A stretch of 64,000 nucleotides of DNA, taken from NCBI RefSeq assembly GCF_025370875.1, contig NZ_JAMXFD010000001.1, positions 553,819-617,818 on the forward strand, in the 5' to 3' direction. Source of the DNA: Laspinema palackyanum D2c (GTDB lineage Bacteria; Cyanobacteriota; Cyanobacteriia; Cyanobacteriales; Laspinemataceae). Shown here one piece after another: positions 46,320-55,370 of the stretch. The notes under the pieces were generated by a model that was given only the letters and a program-made list of their open reading frames with translations, made no database searches and was not told the DNA's origin. Made by a program: the position numbers and the translations under genes. The first letter of the stretch is position 1. Every line of letters starts with the position of its first letter.

Positions 46320-48188
46320 ATGAGTTACTGTCCGAATCCCGATTGTCCGAATCCGATAAATCCTGACCTGACGACGTTTTGTCGCGCCTGTGGTACCAAG
46401 CTGGTGTTGGCACAACGGTATCGTTTGGTGAAACTCATCGGGACTGGGGGGTTTGGCAGAACGCTGTTGGCACTGGATGAATTCAAACCCTCGAAACCGC
46501 AATGTGTGGTTAAGCAGTTTTATCCCCAATCTCAACAGAATTCGGAGAAGGCGAATCAATTATTTCAGCAGGAGGCGATTCGTTTGGAACAATTGGGCAA
46601 ACATTCTCAAATTCCCGAACTGTTTGCACATTTTGAACAGGAAAATCGTCAATATATTGTCCAGGAATTTATTGATGGCCAAAATTTAACGGAAGAACTC
46701 GCCGAACAAGGGCGATTTTCTGAAGCGGCAATTGTTAGTTTGTTGGAAGATTTATTGCCGGTTTTACAGTTTGTGCATAAAGGTCAGGTGATTCATCGGG
46801 ATATTAAACCAGAAAATATTATTCGCCGTCGTCACGATCGCAAGTTGGTTCTGGTGGATTTTGGTGCGGCTAAATATGCCACGGGAACGACCCTGAATCA
46901 AACCGGCACTACCATTGGTACTAAAGGTTATGCCGCACCGGAACAAACTTTTGGCAAGGCGGTATTTGCCAGTGATATCTATAGTTTGGGGGTGACTTGT
47001 ATTCACTTGTTGACCAGCCGGGAACCGTTTGAGATGTATGATGCGATGGAAAGTACCTTCGTCTGGCGGGAGTATTTAGGGATTAACAAAGTGGGCGATC
47101 GCCTCGCAACGGTCCTCGACAAGGCGATCGAAAGTAGTGTGAGACGGCGTTATCAATCCGTTGAAGAATTCATGCTAGGGTTGAAAGCCCCCCCCTCAAA
47201 GGGCAGTAGGACCATCACTCCCCAATCCCGATCGCCTGCACCGCCTCCCCCACGAGCGATCGCCACGGTGCGCGTGAGTACGCCTCCGGTTACGGTGTCG
47301 GAAATTGGCAGTTTGAAGGGACATGGTGCGCCGGTTAAAACCGTTGCCATTAGTGCTAATGGTCAACTCTTGGTCAGTGGCAGTCGTTCCGGGATTAAAT
47401 GGTGGCAACTCCATGAGGGTCAAGAATTACCCACCCTCCGCAGCAGTTGGCCCGAGGAACCCTTTGCGGGGGTGAGTGCGGTAGCGTTTTCCCCCGATGG
47501 GCGACTGTTGGCCGCAGGCAGTGGGGGAGGGGCGATCGCGTTGTGGGATGTGACGTTACGCAGGATTCTGCGCCTGCTGAAAGCGCCATCGGGGGTCAAG
47601 TCGGTGGCGTTTTCCCCCGATGGCCGACTGTTGGCTGCTGGGGGAACGGATGGGGCGATCGCCCTGTGGGAGACGGCGTCTTGGCGGCTATTTCGTCCCC
47701 TGATGGGTCATTCTGCTGCTGTCAACTCTGTAGCCTTTTCTCCCGACTGCCGCACTTTAGTCTCTGGAAGTGAGGATACTTCCATTGTGTTCTGGGATGT
47801 GACCACTCAGGCGGATACACAGACGGGATGGGGACGTTCAGGGGCGGTGAATGCGATCACCATTTCTCCCTGTGGTCGCTTCCTCGCCAGTGGTTGTGCG
47901 AATCGCACCATTTTGTTATGGGAACTGCCCTCGGGCCAACAAATTGGCACACTCACGGGACATTCCACGGGAGTTAATTCCGTGGTTTTTTCTCCTGATG
48001 GATCAACCCTGGCCTCGGGAAGTGATGATACTTCCATTGTGCTATGGGATGTGAAAACGGGACAAGAAAAGCGCACCTGTTGGGGGCGATCGGGTGTGGT
48101 TTATGCTGTTGCCTTTACTCCCGATGGGAATACCTTAGTGAGTGGGACTGAGGATACAACCGTGAAAATTTGGCAGTTGCGGGGATAA
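46320..48188 (+). CDS. Zinc-ribbon Ser/Thr protein kinase with WD40 propeller
   Basis: 622 residues from the ATG at 46320. The start is a four-cysteine zinc ribbon (CPNPDC and CRACG), usual in cyanobacterial kinases. The kinase domain (~30-285) is complete: GTGGFGRTLL, the lysine in CVVKQF, catalytic loop IHRDIKPEN, DFGAAK, and the activation-segment GTKGYAAPEQ. A Pro-rich linker and seven WD40 repeats (~335-622) follow, enough for one propeller. It should phosphorylate Ser/Thr of partners recruited by the propeller. It is divergently placed from the NACHT-WD40 gene, and both use the same repeat type. Confidence 0.95.
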   Translation: MSYCPNPDCPNPINPDLTTFCRACGTKLVLAQRYRLVKLIGTGGFGRTLLALDEFKPSKPQCVVKQFYPQSQQNSEKANQLFQQEAIRLEQLGKHSQIPELFAHFEQENRQYIVQEFIDGQNLTEELAEQGRFSEAAIVSLLEDLLPVLQFVHKGQVIHRDIKPENIIRRRHDRKLVLVDFGAAKYATGTTLNQTGTTIGTKGYAAPEQTFGKAVFASDIYSLGVTCIHLLTSREPFEMYDAMESTFVWREYLGINKVGDRLATVLDKAIESSVRRRYQSVEEFMLGLKAPPSKGSRTITPQSRSPAPPPPRAIATVRVSTPPVTVSEIGSLKGHGAPVKTVAISANGQLLVSGSRSGIKWWQLHEGQELPTLRSSWPEEPFAGVSAVAFSPDGRLLAAGSGGGAIALWDVTLRRILRLLKAPSGVKSVAFSPDGRLLAAGGTDGAIALWETASWRLFRPLMGHSAAVNSVAFSPDCRTLVSGSEDTSIVFWDVTTQADTQTGWGRSGAVNAITISPCGRFLASGCANRTILLWELPSGQQIGTLTGHSTGVNSVVFSPDGSTLASGSDDTSIVLWDVKTGQEKRTCWGRSGVVYAVAFTPDGNTLVSGTEDTTVKIWQLRG

Positions 48189-48211
48189 TTTTCAGCGAAC
48201 CCGAACTGTTT

Positions 48212-49594
48212 TTATTCCTCCTCGCCTGTTAACTCCCTCTCGCTTTTTCGGTCTAAGGGTAAGATGATTTCAAATTCCGTGCCGATTCCCTCTTGGGAGT
48301 TGAGATTGAGTTGACCCTTGTGCTTATCTCGGACAATTTCATTACTAATGGCTAATCCTAATCCCGTCCCTTTCCCCACAGGTTTGGTGGTGAAAAAAGT
48401 CTCAAAAATTCGCTGTTGAATTTGAGCGGGAATTCCAATCCCATTATCTGCAATTCGGATAATGACTGCGGATTGGTCTTCGCGGTTGATTAGTTCCGTG
48501 GCGATCGCCAACTGGGGTTTCCACGTTTGATTCCCATTCAAATTCCGGGATTCTTTTTCTTTCCGTTCTAATATTGCATCAATAGCATTTCCTAACAAAT
48601 TCATAAACACTTGGCTCAACTGCCCGGAATAACAGTCCACTAAGGGCAAGTCTCCATAATTTTTGACTAGCTCAATATCATACTTGATTTGATTGTTTAA
48701 AATCAACAGGGTACTATCGATACATTCATGTAAATCCGCTGGTTTACGCGCGGTTTCATCCAAATGAGAAAAGTTTTGTAACCCGCCAACAATCTTCGTG
48801 AGTCGGTCTGAACTCACGACCAAAGATTGCACCAGCTTGGGTAAATCTTTCCGTAAAAACTCTAAATCAATATTCTCGATGGTTTCAGTAATTCGGGGGG
48901 AAGGTGTTTCCACTTCCTCTTCATAGACCGACACCAGTTCTAGCAAGTCTTGACAGTAGTTGGCTAAAAATCCCATATTTCCGGAAATACAATTCACGGG
49001 ATTTTTAATTTCATGAGCAATTCCCGCTACCATCCGCCCTAAAGAGGCCATTTTTTCCGTTTGAATGGTATGGGAACGGGTTTGCTCTTGCAGCATCTGG
49101 GTTGTGAGTTCATAAATTTGGGATTGGGCGATCAGTAACTGATGAACGTCTAAGAGACGATAAACATCCGGTTCCATCTCAATCACAATCGGTTCATAGA
49201 GAAACTCTGGCGATCGCTCTAACGATTGCCTTGCTGCCATACCAATGGGTAGATAGCTGGGAAAGGTGAGAGGTTCGATTTTTGTAAAGTTATGTAAGGC
49301 TTTTAAGGGTCTTCTGGAGAATAATTCTAACCCATAGGGACGGCTCAAATGCTCCAAAAATTTCCGGCGAGAAATCGTCCCCGCAAACTTACCTGAGTCG
49401 GTTAAAATCGCCCCGGGAAGCAGTGGGTTTTCAGCTAAGGCTTTAGCTAAGTCGGATCCTGGACAAGTGACTTCTATTTCAAAATCAAACAGGGTCAGGT
49501 CCGCCAGAGTGGAGTCTAATGTAAGTTTACCAACCAGTCGGTCTGGAGTCACTGGAACGACTTGTTCTAAATTTTCCACAGATGTTGCAAGCAT
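48212..49594 (-). CDS. Sensor histidine kinase with CBS-like N-terminal domain
   Basis: 460 residues. The N-terminal ~165 residues (NPLLPGAILTDSGKFAGTIS, FLEHLSRPYGLELF, SPEFLYEPIVIE, YRLLDVHQLL) look like a degenerate CBS-type sensory module. The same module heads the GGDEF protein at 49999-51129. A coiled coil leads to HisKA with the histidine in VAGIAHEIKNPVN and a HATPase_c domain (NLLGNAIDAI, DNGIGIPAQI, GKGTGLGLAIS). It has no membrane helix and no receiver. Its partner regulator is unknown. Confidence 0.92.
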   Translation of the reverse strand: MLATSVENLEQVVPVTPDRLVGKLTLDSTLADLTLFDFEIEVTCPGSDLAKALAENPLLPGAILTDSGKFAGTISRRKFLEHLSRPYGLELFSRRPLKALHNFTKIEPLTFPSYLPIGMAARQSLERSPEFLYEPIVIEMEPDVYRLLDVHQLLIAQSQIYELTTQMLQEQTRSHTIQTEKMASLGRMVAGIAHEIKNPVNCISGNMGFLANYCQDLLELVSVYEEEVETPSPRITETIENIDLEFLRKDLPKLVQSLVVSSDRLTKIVGGLQNFSHLDETARKPADLHECIDSTLLILNNQIKYDIELVKNYGDLPLVDCYSGQLSQVFMNLLGNAIDAILERKEKESRNLNGNQTWKPQLAIATELINREDQSAVIIRIADNGIGIPAQIQQRIFETFFTTKPVGKGTGLGLAISNEIVRDKHKGQLNLNSQEGIGTEFEIILPLDRKSERELTGEEE

Positions 49595-49998
49595 TACGGG
49601 TTTCCTCAGTATGGGGAATGGGGAGCATGGAGAATTTAAAAGTTATTTATTTTACAGAATTTCATTATTTTACAATAAATTTCTCCTCTCGGTTAATTCC
49701 TTAAAAAAGTTTAAATTAAAATTAACCTGGAATTAACCTGGGGTATCAAGAATAGGAGTCAACAATTAAAAACCGAATCTTCCTGGGCCTAAGGGGTTAC
49801 AGATTCGCCAAAAATTGATAAAACCCTGGGTGAGTCTTCTCTCTATTATACCCAATTCCTCGCGATCGCTGTGATAACCAGGACACCGATCGGGAGGAGA
49901 TGAATTGAGGAACGCCTATTCAATCCCATAGACTAGTAAATCCGTGGATTTTGATCCGTTTCGAGGCAAACTGCTGGGGGTTTAAGGTCGTCGATTTG
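49595..49998. other. Intergenic region
   Basis: 404 bp between the histidine kinase and the downstream end of the diguanylate cyclase gene, which are transcribed in the same direction. It should contain the kinase promoter. No repeat or small gene was found. Confidence 0.4.
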
Positions 49999-51129
49999 TT
50001 AATTTTCGTGACAAATCGAACAGTCCCGACCCCTTTGTTTGGCCCGATAAAGGGCCTGATCGGAGAAGGCAATCAAATGTTCTAAGGAGTCATGTTTTGT
50101 GGGGATGACCGTAGCAATACCTATACTGAGGGTGATCCGATCGCAGACTTTGGAGTTGCGATGGGGGATCTGGAGGGTGGCGAGGGCCTTACGGATGCGA
50201 TCGGCAACGGCGATCGCCCCATCGGTGAAGGTATTGGGCAAAATTACCGCAAATTCTTCCCCGCCATATCGCGCCACTAAATCTTCCCGACGACTGCCAC
50301 AGTCCTTTAAAACTTGTGCCACCTGTTGCAAACATAGATCCCCAGCCTGATGTCCGTAGGTGTCATTATAATCCTTAAAAAAATCAATATCGCATAACAG
50401 CAGAGATAGAGGTTTTTTCTCCTGGGTTAGGCGGTCCCATTGTTGAGACAAATAACGATCAAACATTCGCCGGTTCGCGACTTGAGTTAATCCATCTAAC
50501 GTCGCCTGCCGGTGTAACTCTTGATTCGCAACTTCCAGTTGATGATATAATTTTTGCAGTAACTCCGTAGCTAATTCGTGAATGTGGGCATGGGCGAGTA
50601 ATAATTGATGCACGTCCAGCAAGCGATAGGTTCCCGGAGCGATTTCCACCACAATCGGTTCATACAGGGAATCCGGCGATCGCGACAAAACCCCCTGGAC
50701 TGCTGCAACAATAGTGACGGAACTTTTAAACTGTAAATATTCGATTTGAGTGAACCGATATAAAACTTGAATCTGCCGTTTAAAAAATAATTCCAACCCA
50801 TAAGGACGGGAAAGCTGCTCAAAAAATCTCCCCCGAGAAATCATCCCTAACAGTTCGCCTTCTCCCAGCAAAATCACCCCGGGTAGTAAAGGATTTGCAT
50901 TAAAAGTTTCCGCCACTTCCCGTCCCCTTACGTCCGCATTCACCTGATAATGATAGAGGGAGAGGGCGGATAGCGTTGACTCTAAATGCAATGTTTTCAT
51001 GCAACAGCGATCGGACAACAAAAAGGAGGAATCGGGGGAGGACTGATTCAAGATAGGAGAGTTCCCCAGATCCATTGCATTCGCTGTATAAAGTTTCATA
51101 TCTTTTCCGTCATTTAGAACGTTTAACAT
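49999..51129 (-). CDS. Diguanylate cyclase with CBS-like N-terminal domain
   Basis: 376 residues. The N-terminal half is paralogous to the histidine kinase downstream (NPLLPGVILLGEGELLGMIS, EQLSRPYGLELF, SPDSLYEPIVVE, TYRLLDVHQLLLAHA). The C-terminal half is a GGDEF domain (~205-375) with active-site loop RYGGEEF and an RxxD inhibitory site (RRED) five residues before it, so it should make c-di-GMP. A start at Met11 (51099) is equally possible. The two adjacent genes probably arose by exchange of output domains on one sensor and may respond to the same signal. Confidence 0.93.
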   Translation of the reverse strand: MLNVLNDGKDMKLYTANAMDLGNSPILNQSSPDSSFLLSDRCCMKTLHLESTLSALSLYHYQVNADVRGREVAETFNANPLLPGVILLGEGELLGMISRGRFFEQLSRPYGLELFFKRQIQVLYRFTQIEYLQFKSSVTIVAAVQGVLSRSPDSLYEPIVVEIAPGTYRLLDVHQLLLAHAHIHELATELLQKLYHQLEVANQELHRQATLDGLTQVANRRMFDRYLSQQWDRLTQEKKPLSLLLCDIDFFKDYNDTYGHQAGDLCLQQVAQVLKDCGSRREDLVARYGGEEFAVILPNTFTDGAIAVADRIRKALATLQIPHRNSKVCDRITLSIGIATVIPTKHDSLEHLIAFSDQALYRAKQRGRDCSICHEN

Positions 51130-51470
51130 TGCCGAGTTCAGGGAGAGTTATCTCCCCTGGATTGTTGAGCCGCGAGGGTTCACTGGGTTTGAGTAGAGTC
51201 TATCCGGGGATTTCCAGTCAGAAACACCGGGGGCACAGGGAGAAGAGGAACCAAATTTTAGATAAGAATATCCTAAACCCATTCAGGAGATTTCTGGGGC
51301 ATCCTACAGATTTTTTAATGTTTTGATACAATTACTGAGGCTGATACTGATCCAGTAGCAAATTTTTCTGGATTCTTCATGAATTAGATAAAATTAAATT
51401 AAATTAAATTTAAAGTTTTGTTAAACTTTTAAGGAGTTTAAGCCGGTTTTCAATCATCCGTTACCCGAAT

Positions 51471-51588
51471 GCTCTCGAAGGGTGGACCTGGGAAAGCCGA
51501 CTGCCCGAGTGGGACTATACCCGGGCAAAATAGACTGGGGATCAGCCCGGGTAGAGGCGATCGCCCACCCCAGGTTTTCCTCTAGAGC
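51471..51588 (+). ncRNA. Candidate structured RNA, multibranched (unassigned)
   Basis: GCTCT (51471-51475) pairs with AGAGC (51584-51588), and ACCTGGG (51486-51492) with CCCAGGT (51569-51575), giving a long imperfect closing stem. Inside it are GCCCG/CGGGC (51503-51507/51522-51526) and a HIP1-centred hairpin at 51556-51565. No known riboswitch consensus was recognised (it lacks cobalamin, TPP and yybP-ykoY boxes). Strand is assumed from the downstream gene. Confidence 0.3.
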
Positions 51589-51618
51589 TTGTAATATGGT
51601 GAGGGCGGTTTGCACTTC

Positions 51619-51689
51619 GCTTCAATCTCCAGGGCATCCAGAGATTCTTCTGGATTCATTCCCGTTCCGTGACGGGAAGGATTGAAAGC
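51619..51689 (+). promoter_or_regulatory. Candidate three-way-junction leader element
   Basis: Closing stem: GCTTCAATC (51619-51627) plus C51629 with GGATTGAAAGC (51679-51689), allowing single-base bulges. Arm 2: ATCCAGA (51636-51642) with TCTGGAT (51649-51655). Arm 3: TTCCCGT (51659-51665) with ACGGGAA (51672-51678). All arms are well formed and joined by short linkers, about 100 bases before the permease start. Its 3' half also looks like a single cyanobacterial CRISPR repeat (ending GGATTGAAAGC), an alternative reading. Confidence 0.4.
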
Positions 51690-51790
51690 AAAAGGCGACC
51701 TGACCCGATAAGCAATCTGGACGGATCAGGGGATTTCCCCCGGGTTCATTGATATCGAAGCTCCTCACTGCGAAAAATAGGCCGAACCGC

Positions 51791-52879
51791 ATGATGAATC
51801 AAGTACACAACGCCTTTACCCTGTTTATGAGTCTGCTTGTAGAGGCTCTGCCATTTTTGCTCCTCGGGGTGTTGTTCTCCAGTGCATTGTTGTTGTTCGT
51901 CGATGAAAAGAAACTCATTTCATTCATCCCTCGCAACCCGGTTCTCGGGGCCTTGATTGGGAGTTCCATTGGGTTCCTGTTTCCCGTCTGCGAGTGTGGC
52001 AATGTCCCCGTGGCGCGACGATTACTGATGCAGGGAGCCTCCCCCTCCGTGGCGATTGGGTTTTTACTGGCGGCTCCCACGGTGAATCCGATTGTGATTT
52101 GGTCCACTTGGACGGCATTTCGGGACCAACCCGAAATTGTGGTGTTGCGGTTGGTCTTTTCCCTGGCGATCGCCACGATTATTGGGTCAATTTTTAGTTT
52201 CCAAAAAGATTTAACCCCCTTCGTTCAACCAATGGTAGCGCGGGCGATGGGTCAATCCTCGGGGGCAAAATCCTGGGACGCCCCCATCAAAAAGGATTTG
52301 TCCTCGGATTCTGAAAACTTCTCCCCCCTGTTACAGTCCGGAACCTTTTTATTAGGGACTCCAGGCAGTCCCCAGCGCCTCGATGCCACCACAATGGAAA
52401 CGATGTTATTGGCGTCGAAAGCCGGAAATTTGGGGGGTGCAGGGGCCGCCATCCCCGGCGATCGCCTGTTTTCCCAGCGCCTACGCTTATTTGTCGAGAA
52501 TGTCCTGGCGGAACTGCGGGAACTCGGAGGGGTCCTCGTCTTCGGCAGTGCGATCGCTGCCATCATTCAAGTCGCCGCACCTCGGGACTTAATTATCAGC
52601 TTAGGACAAGGCCCCGTCACTTCCATTCTGGCAATGCTCGTCCTCGGAGCCGTTGTATCAATTTGCTCCACCGTAGATGCCTTTTTTGCCCTCTCCTTTG
52701 CCGCCACCTTTACCACCGGCTCCCTGTTAGCCTTTTTAGTCTTTGGACCCATGATTGACATCAAAAGTATCGGACTGATGATGTCAATTTTTAAACCCAA
52801 ACCCCTGGTTTACTTGTTCTTAATTTCAGGACAGTTAACCTTTTTACTCGCCCTAGCTTATAACTTGAAATTTAGTTAG
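51791..52879 (+). CDS. UPF0718 (DUF318) permease
   Basis: 362 residues from the ATGATG at 51791. About eight membrane helices are seen. The family signature PVCECGNVPVARRL lies in the first third, followed by APTVNPIVIWSTW. A loop of ~80 polar residues separates the two halves, and the second half repeats the topology (FGSAIAAIIQVAAP, STVDAFFALSF). Members are predicted permeases of unknown substrate, often paired with TIGR03943 proteins as here, and sometimes linked to metal homeostasis. A TTG at 51749 would extend it by 14 residues unlike the family. Confidence 0.88.
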   Translation: MMNQVHNAFTLFMSLLVEALPFLLLGVLFSSALLLFVDEKKLISFIPRNPVLGALIGSSIGFLFPVCECGNVPVARRLLMQGASPSVAIGFLLAAPTVNPIVIWSTWTAFRDQPEIVVLRLVFSLAIATIIGSIFSFQKDLTPFVQPMVARAMGQSSGAKSWDAPIKKDLSSDSENFSPLLQSGTFLLGTPGSPQRLDATTMETMLLASKAGNLGGAGAAIPGDRLFSQRLRLFVENVLAELRELGGVLVFGSAIAAIIQVAAPRDLIISLGQGPVTSILAMLVLGAVVSICSTVDAFFALSFAATFTTGSLLAFLVFGPMIDIKSIGLMMSIFKPKPLVYLFLISGQLTFLLALAYNLKFS

Positions 52880-52959
52880 GAAAAATCGGGGATAAAGCGG
52901 GAGGGCGGCTTAAGAATCGCTTGATGGTGATTGGCTTGAGATTAAGAACCCCACCCTAA

Positions 52960-52982
52960 CCCTCCCCTTGCTAAGGGGAGGG
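52960..52982. repeat. Dispersed C-rich hairpin in the permease operon
   Basis: CCCTCCCCTT (52960-52969) pairs with AAGGGGAGGG (52973-52982) around a GCT loop. There is no T-run. Same repeat type as at 45959-46028. Confidence 0.7.
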
Positions 52983-53079
52983 GACCAAAGGTGCAGTTAA
53001 GTGTGAAAAATGTACTCTTGTAAGCTCCTATCCCTCGCCCATCCTGTTCCTATTGCAACTGGAAACCTTTATATCTAAC

Positions 53080-53880
53080 ATGGCTGTTCAATCTCCCAAA
53101 CTTTTCCGATTCTCAACCTGGGGACCCTGGATCGAAGTCCTCGCCGTCTTCGCTTGGGGTGTATTACTCCTCAAATATTGGGTGAGTGGGGAATTAAATA
53201 TCCTCATTCACCCCAATTTCTTTGCCCTCACGAACGGGACTGGAGTATTCTTGATTCTGCTTGCCTGCTATAAAGGTGCACAATTGCTCCATCAACAGTG
53301 GCGATCGCGACGGGTCCGGAATCGCGGGACGAGAACCGCAACTGCGGCGACGGATCACATTACCCTGTTTCCTCCGGGATGGAGTGCGACGATACTTTTA
53401 GTGACTGCTCTGCTGGGGTTCTTAATCAGTCCGAGGGTCTTTGCCAGCGATAAGGCAATGATGCGGAATGTCAACGATTTTTTACCCGTCACCCAATCCC
53501 AACCCCAAGCCTTTCGCACCGCCAGAAAACCCGAGGAGCGATCGCTCATTGACTGGGTGCGAACCTTAACCGTTTATCCCGAACCCGATGCTTATACCGG
53601 GCAACAGGTCAATGTGCAAGGGTTTGTCATTCATCTCCCAGACTTGCCCGAAGAATACTTCTTAATCTCTCGCTTTGTGATTACCTGTTGTGCGGCAGAT
53701 GCCTATCCCGTCGGGCTGCCAGTGAAATTATCCCAAAGTCGCAGCGCCTATCCGCCGGATACTTGGTTAGAAATTCAAGGGGAAATGAGTACGGAAGTTT
53801 TGGGCGATCAGCGTCAATTAACGATTGTGGCGAATTCAATTCAAGAAATTCCCGAACCCCGAAATCCTTATGAATATTAA
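53080..53880 (+). CDS. TIGR03943 family (YcgQ-like) membrane protein
   Basis: 266 residues from the ATG at 53080. Two N-terminal membrane helices and a third near residue ~115 precede a soluble C-terminal domain. That domain has VNVQGFVIHLPDLPEEYFLI and a conserved FVITCCAADAYPVGLPV motif, a possible metal-binding Cys pair. The family accompanies UPF0718 permeases and is thought to be a partner subunit. It follows the permease by 200 bp on the same strand and ends at a strong terminator. Confidence 0.85.
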   Translation: MAVQSPKLFRFSTWGPWIEVLAVFAWGVLLLKYWVSGELNILIHPNFFALTNGTGVFLILLACYKGAQLLHQQWRSRRVRNRGTRTATAATDHITLFPPGWSATILLVTALLGFLISPRVFASDKAMMRNVNDFLPVTQSQPQAFRTARKPEERSLIDWVRTLTVYPEPDAYTGQQVNVQGFVIHLPDLPEEYFLISRFVITCCAADAYPVGLPVKLSQSRSAYPPDTWLEIQGEMSTEVLGDQRQLTIVANSIQEIPEPRNPYEY

Positions 53881-53900
53881 GTGATGGGGTTCCCTGAACT

Positions 53901-53932
53901 AAAAACCGGGTAAGTTAACTCACCCGGTTTTT
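53901..53932. terminator. Bidirectional terminator
   Basis: AAAAACCGGGT (53901-53911) and ACCCGGTTTTT (53922-53932) form an 11-bp stem with A/T tails on either side. It lies between the convergent TIGR03943 and DUF3082 genes. Confidence 0.9.
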
Positions 53933-54006
53933 AACCTGAACTGTTTATATAACAGTCCCAGGTTCGGGGGATTCGGTTGTGTCTTCCCCAGTTTCTGCCC
54001 GACAAT

Positions 54007-54336
54007 TTAGGATTTTTGCGTAAATTTTTGAAACAACAGTTGCAGTCCCAGACAAAATAAACCCAAGGCAGCAAAGGCAAAAATAAAGGTTGCCAGGGTA
54101 CTCACCCCGGTGACTAATGTCCGCACTGCGGCGGAAATATTCACGGCGATGGGATTATCCGAGTGAATCGGTTTGTTGGCAAAGGTGGAGGCGATCGCAT
54201 GGGTGAGCATCATACAGGCATAGGCAAACCCTCCGGAAATCAATGAACCCATAAAGCACCGCATCAGGGTGGGTTGGACGGTTTCTTCATGGGTCACTGA
54301 GAGGGGTTTGGGTTGAGTCGGTGTGGGATTGGTCAT
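54007..54336 (-). CDS. DUF3082 membrane protein
   Basis: 109 residues with two membrane segments (CFMGSLISGGFAYACMML and LATFIFAFAALGLFCLGLQL) and a short Pro-rich start. It matches DUF3082, a family restricted to cyanobacteria and plastids, function unknown. Same strand as ispE and rsmA, 71 bp after ispE. Confidence 0.85.
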   Translation of the reverse strand: MTNPTPTQPKPLSVTHEETVQPTLMRCFMGSLISGGFAYACMMLTHAIASTFANKPIHSDNPIAVNISAAVRTLVTGVSTLATFIFAFAALGLFCLGLQLLFQKFTQKS

Positions 54337-54407
54337 GAATTTTTTAGGGTGAATGAACTGTTTAAATTTTAACGTTTTGATTTGGATATCGAGAGAACAG
54401 ACCCCTC

Positions 54408-55361
54408 CTAATGGACCCCTGGGGCTAACTGAATCCCGGTATTAATGAATTGAGCAATCCAAAAATCTAGGTCCGGATTTCCTAGGGTGTTTTGAACTTG
54501 CGCGCGGATTTGTTCTGCTTTTTCCCGGGAGTCGGTGAGGGCAAATACGGTGGGTCCGGAACCGGACATCAGGGTTCCTAACACATCACATTGTTCAAAG
54601 GTTTGCCGCAGTTTTAACACTTGAGGATATTCCGGCAAGACGACTTTTTCTAAGTCATTGTGCAGGAATTGGACTACTTTCATCTCATCTCGCTGGGCGA
54701 TCGCCTTGACAATAGGTCCGGAATGGACTCGCTGTTGTCTCGCGGCTAAATCGGTGGTTTCTCGAACGTAGGTACTGCCAAACTGCTGGCGATAGGTTTG
54801 ATACGCCCAAGCGGTAGAAACCCCTAAACTGCGATATTTTGCCAAAATGACATACAATCCTTCTAAATCTGGCAGGGGTTCGAGTTCGTTTCCTCGTCCC
54901 GTTGCCAAGGCGGTCCCCCCAGTGATACAAAAGGGAATATCCGAACCCAGTTGACTGGCTAAATCTTGTAATTCCGGTTGAGTTAAGCCGAGGTCCCAGA
55001 GCATTTCTAGTCCCACCAAAACCGCAGCGGCATTGCTGGACCCCCCAGCTAATCCGGCAGCAACGGGAATCTGTTTATCGATGAAGATATCGGCACCGCC
55101 ATATTGCTCAAAAGCGTTGGGATATTCGGTTTTGAGGAGTTCGGCGGCGCGGTAGGCGAGGTTGGTGCGATCGCAGGGAACCTCGGGATGTTGGCAGTGG
55201 ATCCGAAATTCCTCGGTGCCATTGGCGCGAATCTCCAGGCGATCGCCTAAGTCGATGCTTTGCAGGACCATTGACAATTCGTGATACCCATCGGGGCGAT
55301 CGCCGATAATTTCCAGATACAGATTGATTTTAGCCGGTGCAATTAAGGAATAAGAGCGCAT
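54408..55361 (-). CDS. ispE: 4-diphosphocytidyl-2-C-methyl-D-erythritol kinase
   Basis: 317 residues, GHMP kinase fold. It phosphorylates CDP-methylerythritol in the non-mevalonate isoprenoid pathway that feeds carotenoids, chlorophyll and quinones. Landmarks: APAKINLYLEIIGDRPDGYH at the start, the ATP-binding loop PVAAGLAGGSSNAAA (~95-109), the SDIPFCITGGTALATGRG block, and GTLMSGSGPTVFAL near the end. It starts nine bases after the rsmA stop, a common pairing in bacteria. Confidence 0.98.
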   Translation of the reverse strand: MRSYSLIAPAKINLYLEIIGDRPDGYHELSMVLQSIDLGDRLEIRANGTEEFRIHCQHPEVPCDRTNLAYRAAELLKTEYPNAFEQYGGADIFIDKQIPVAAGLAGGSSNAAAVLVGLEMLWDLGLTQPELQDLASQLGSDIPFCITGGTALATGRGNELEPLPDLEGLYVILAKYRSLGVSTAWAYQTYRQQFGSTYVRETTDLAARQQRVHSGPIVKAIAQRDEMKVVQFLHNDLEKVVLPEYPQVLKLRQTFEQCDVLGTLMSGSGPTVFALTDSREKAEQIRAQVQNTLGNPDLDFWIAQFINTGIQLAPGVH

Positions 55362-55370
55362 GGGGGATAT

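Larger units (their letters stand above)
51130..51790. other. Intergenic region and structured leader of the permease
   Basis: 661 bp between divergent genes. 51391-51415 is a simple TTAAA-type repeat. From 51471 to 51740 the sequence is GC-rich and full of complementary segments (two entries below). Further short stems near the gene, such as CCTGA/TCAGG and GGGGA/TCCCC, could mask the ribosome-binding region. Confidence 0.5.

Noticed and set aside
51481-51580. Cobalamin or TPP riboswitch
   Set aside because: GGGAAAGCCG looks superficially like part of a B12 box, but the GCCACTG and GTCAGGA-type boxes and the TPP CTGAGA box are absent.
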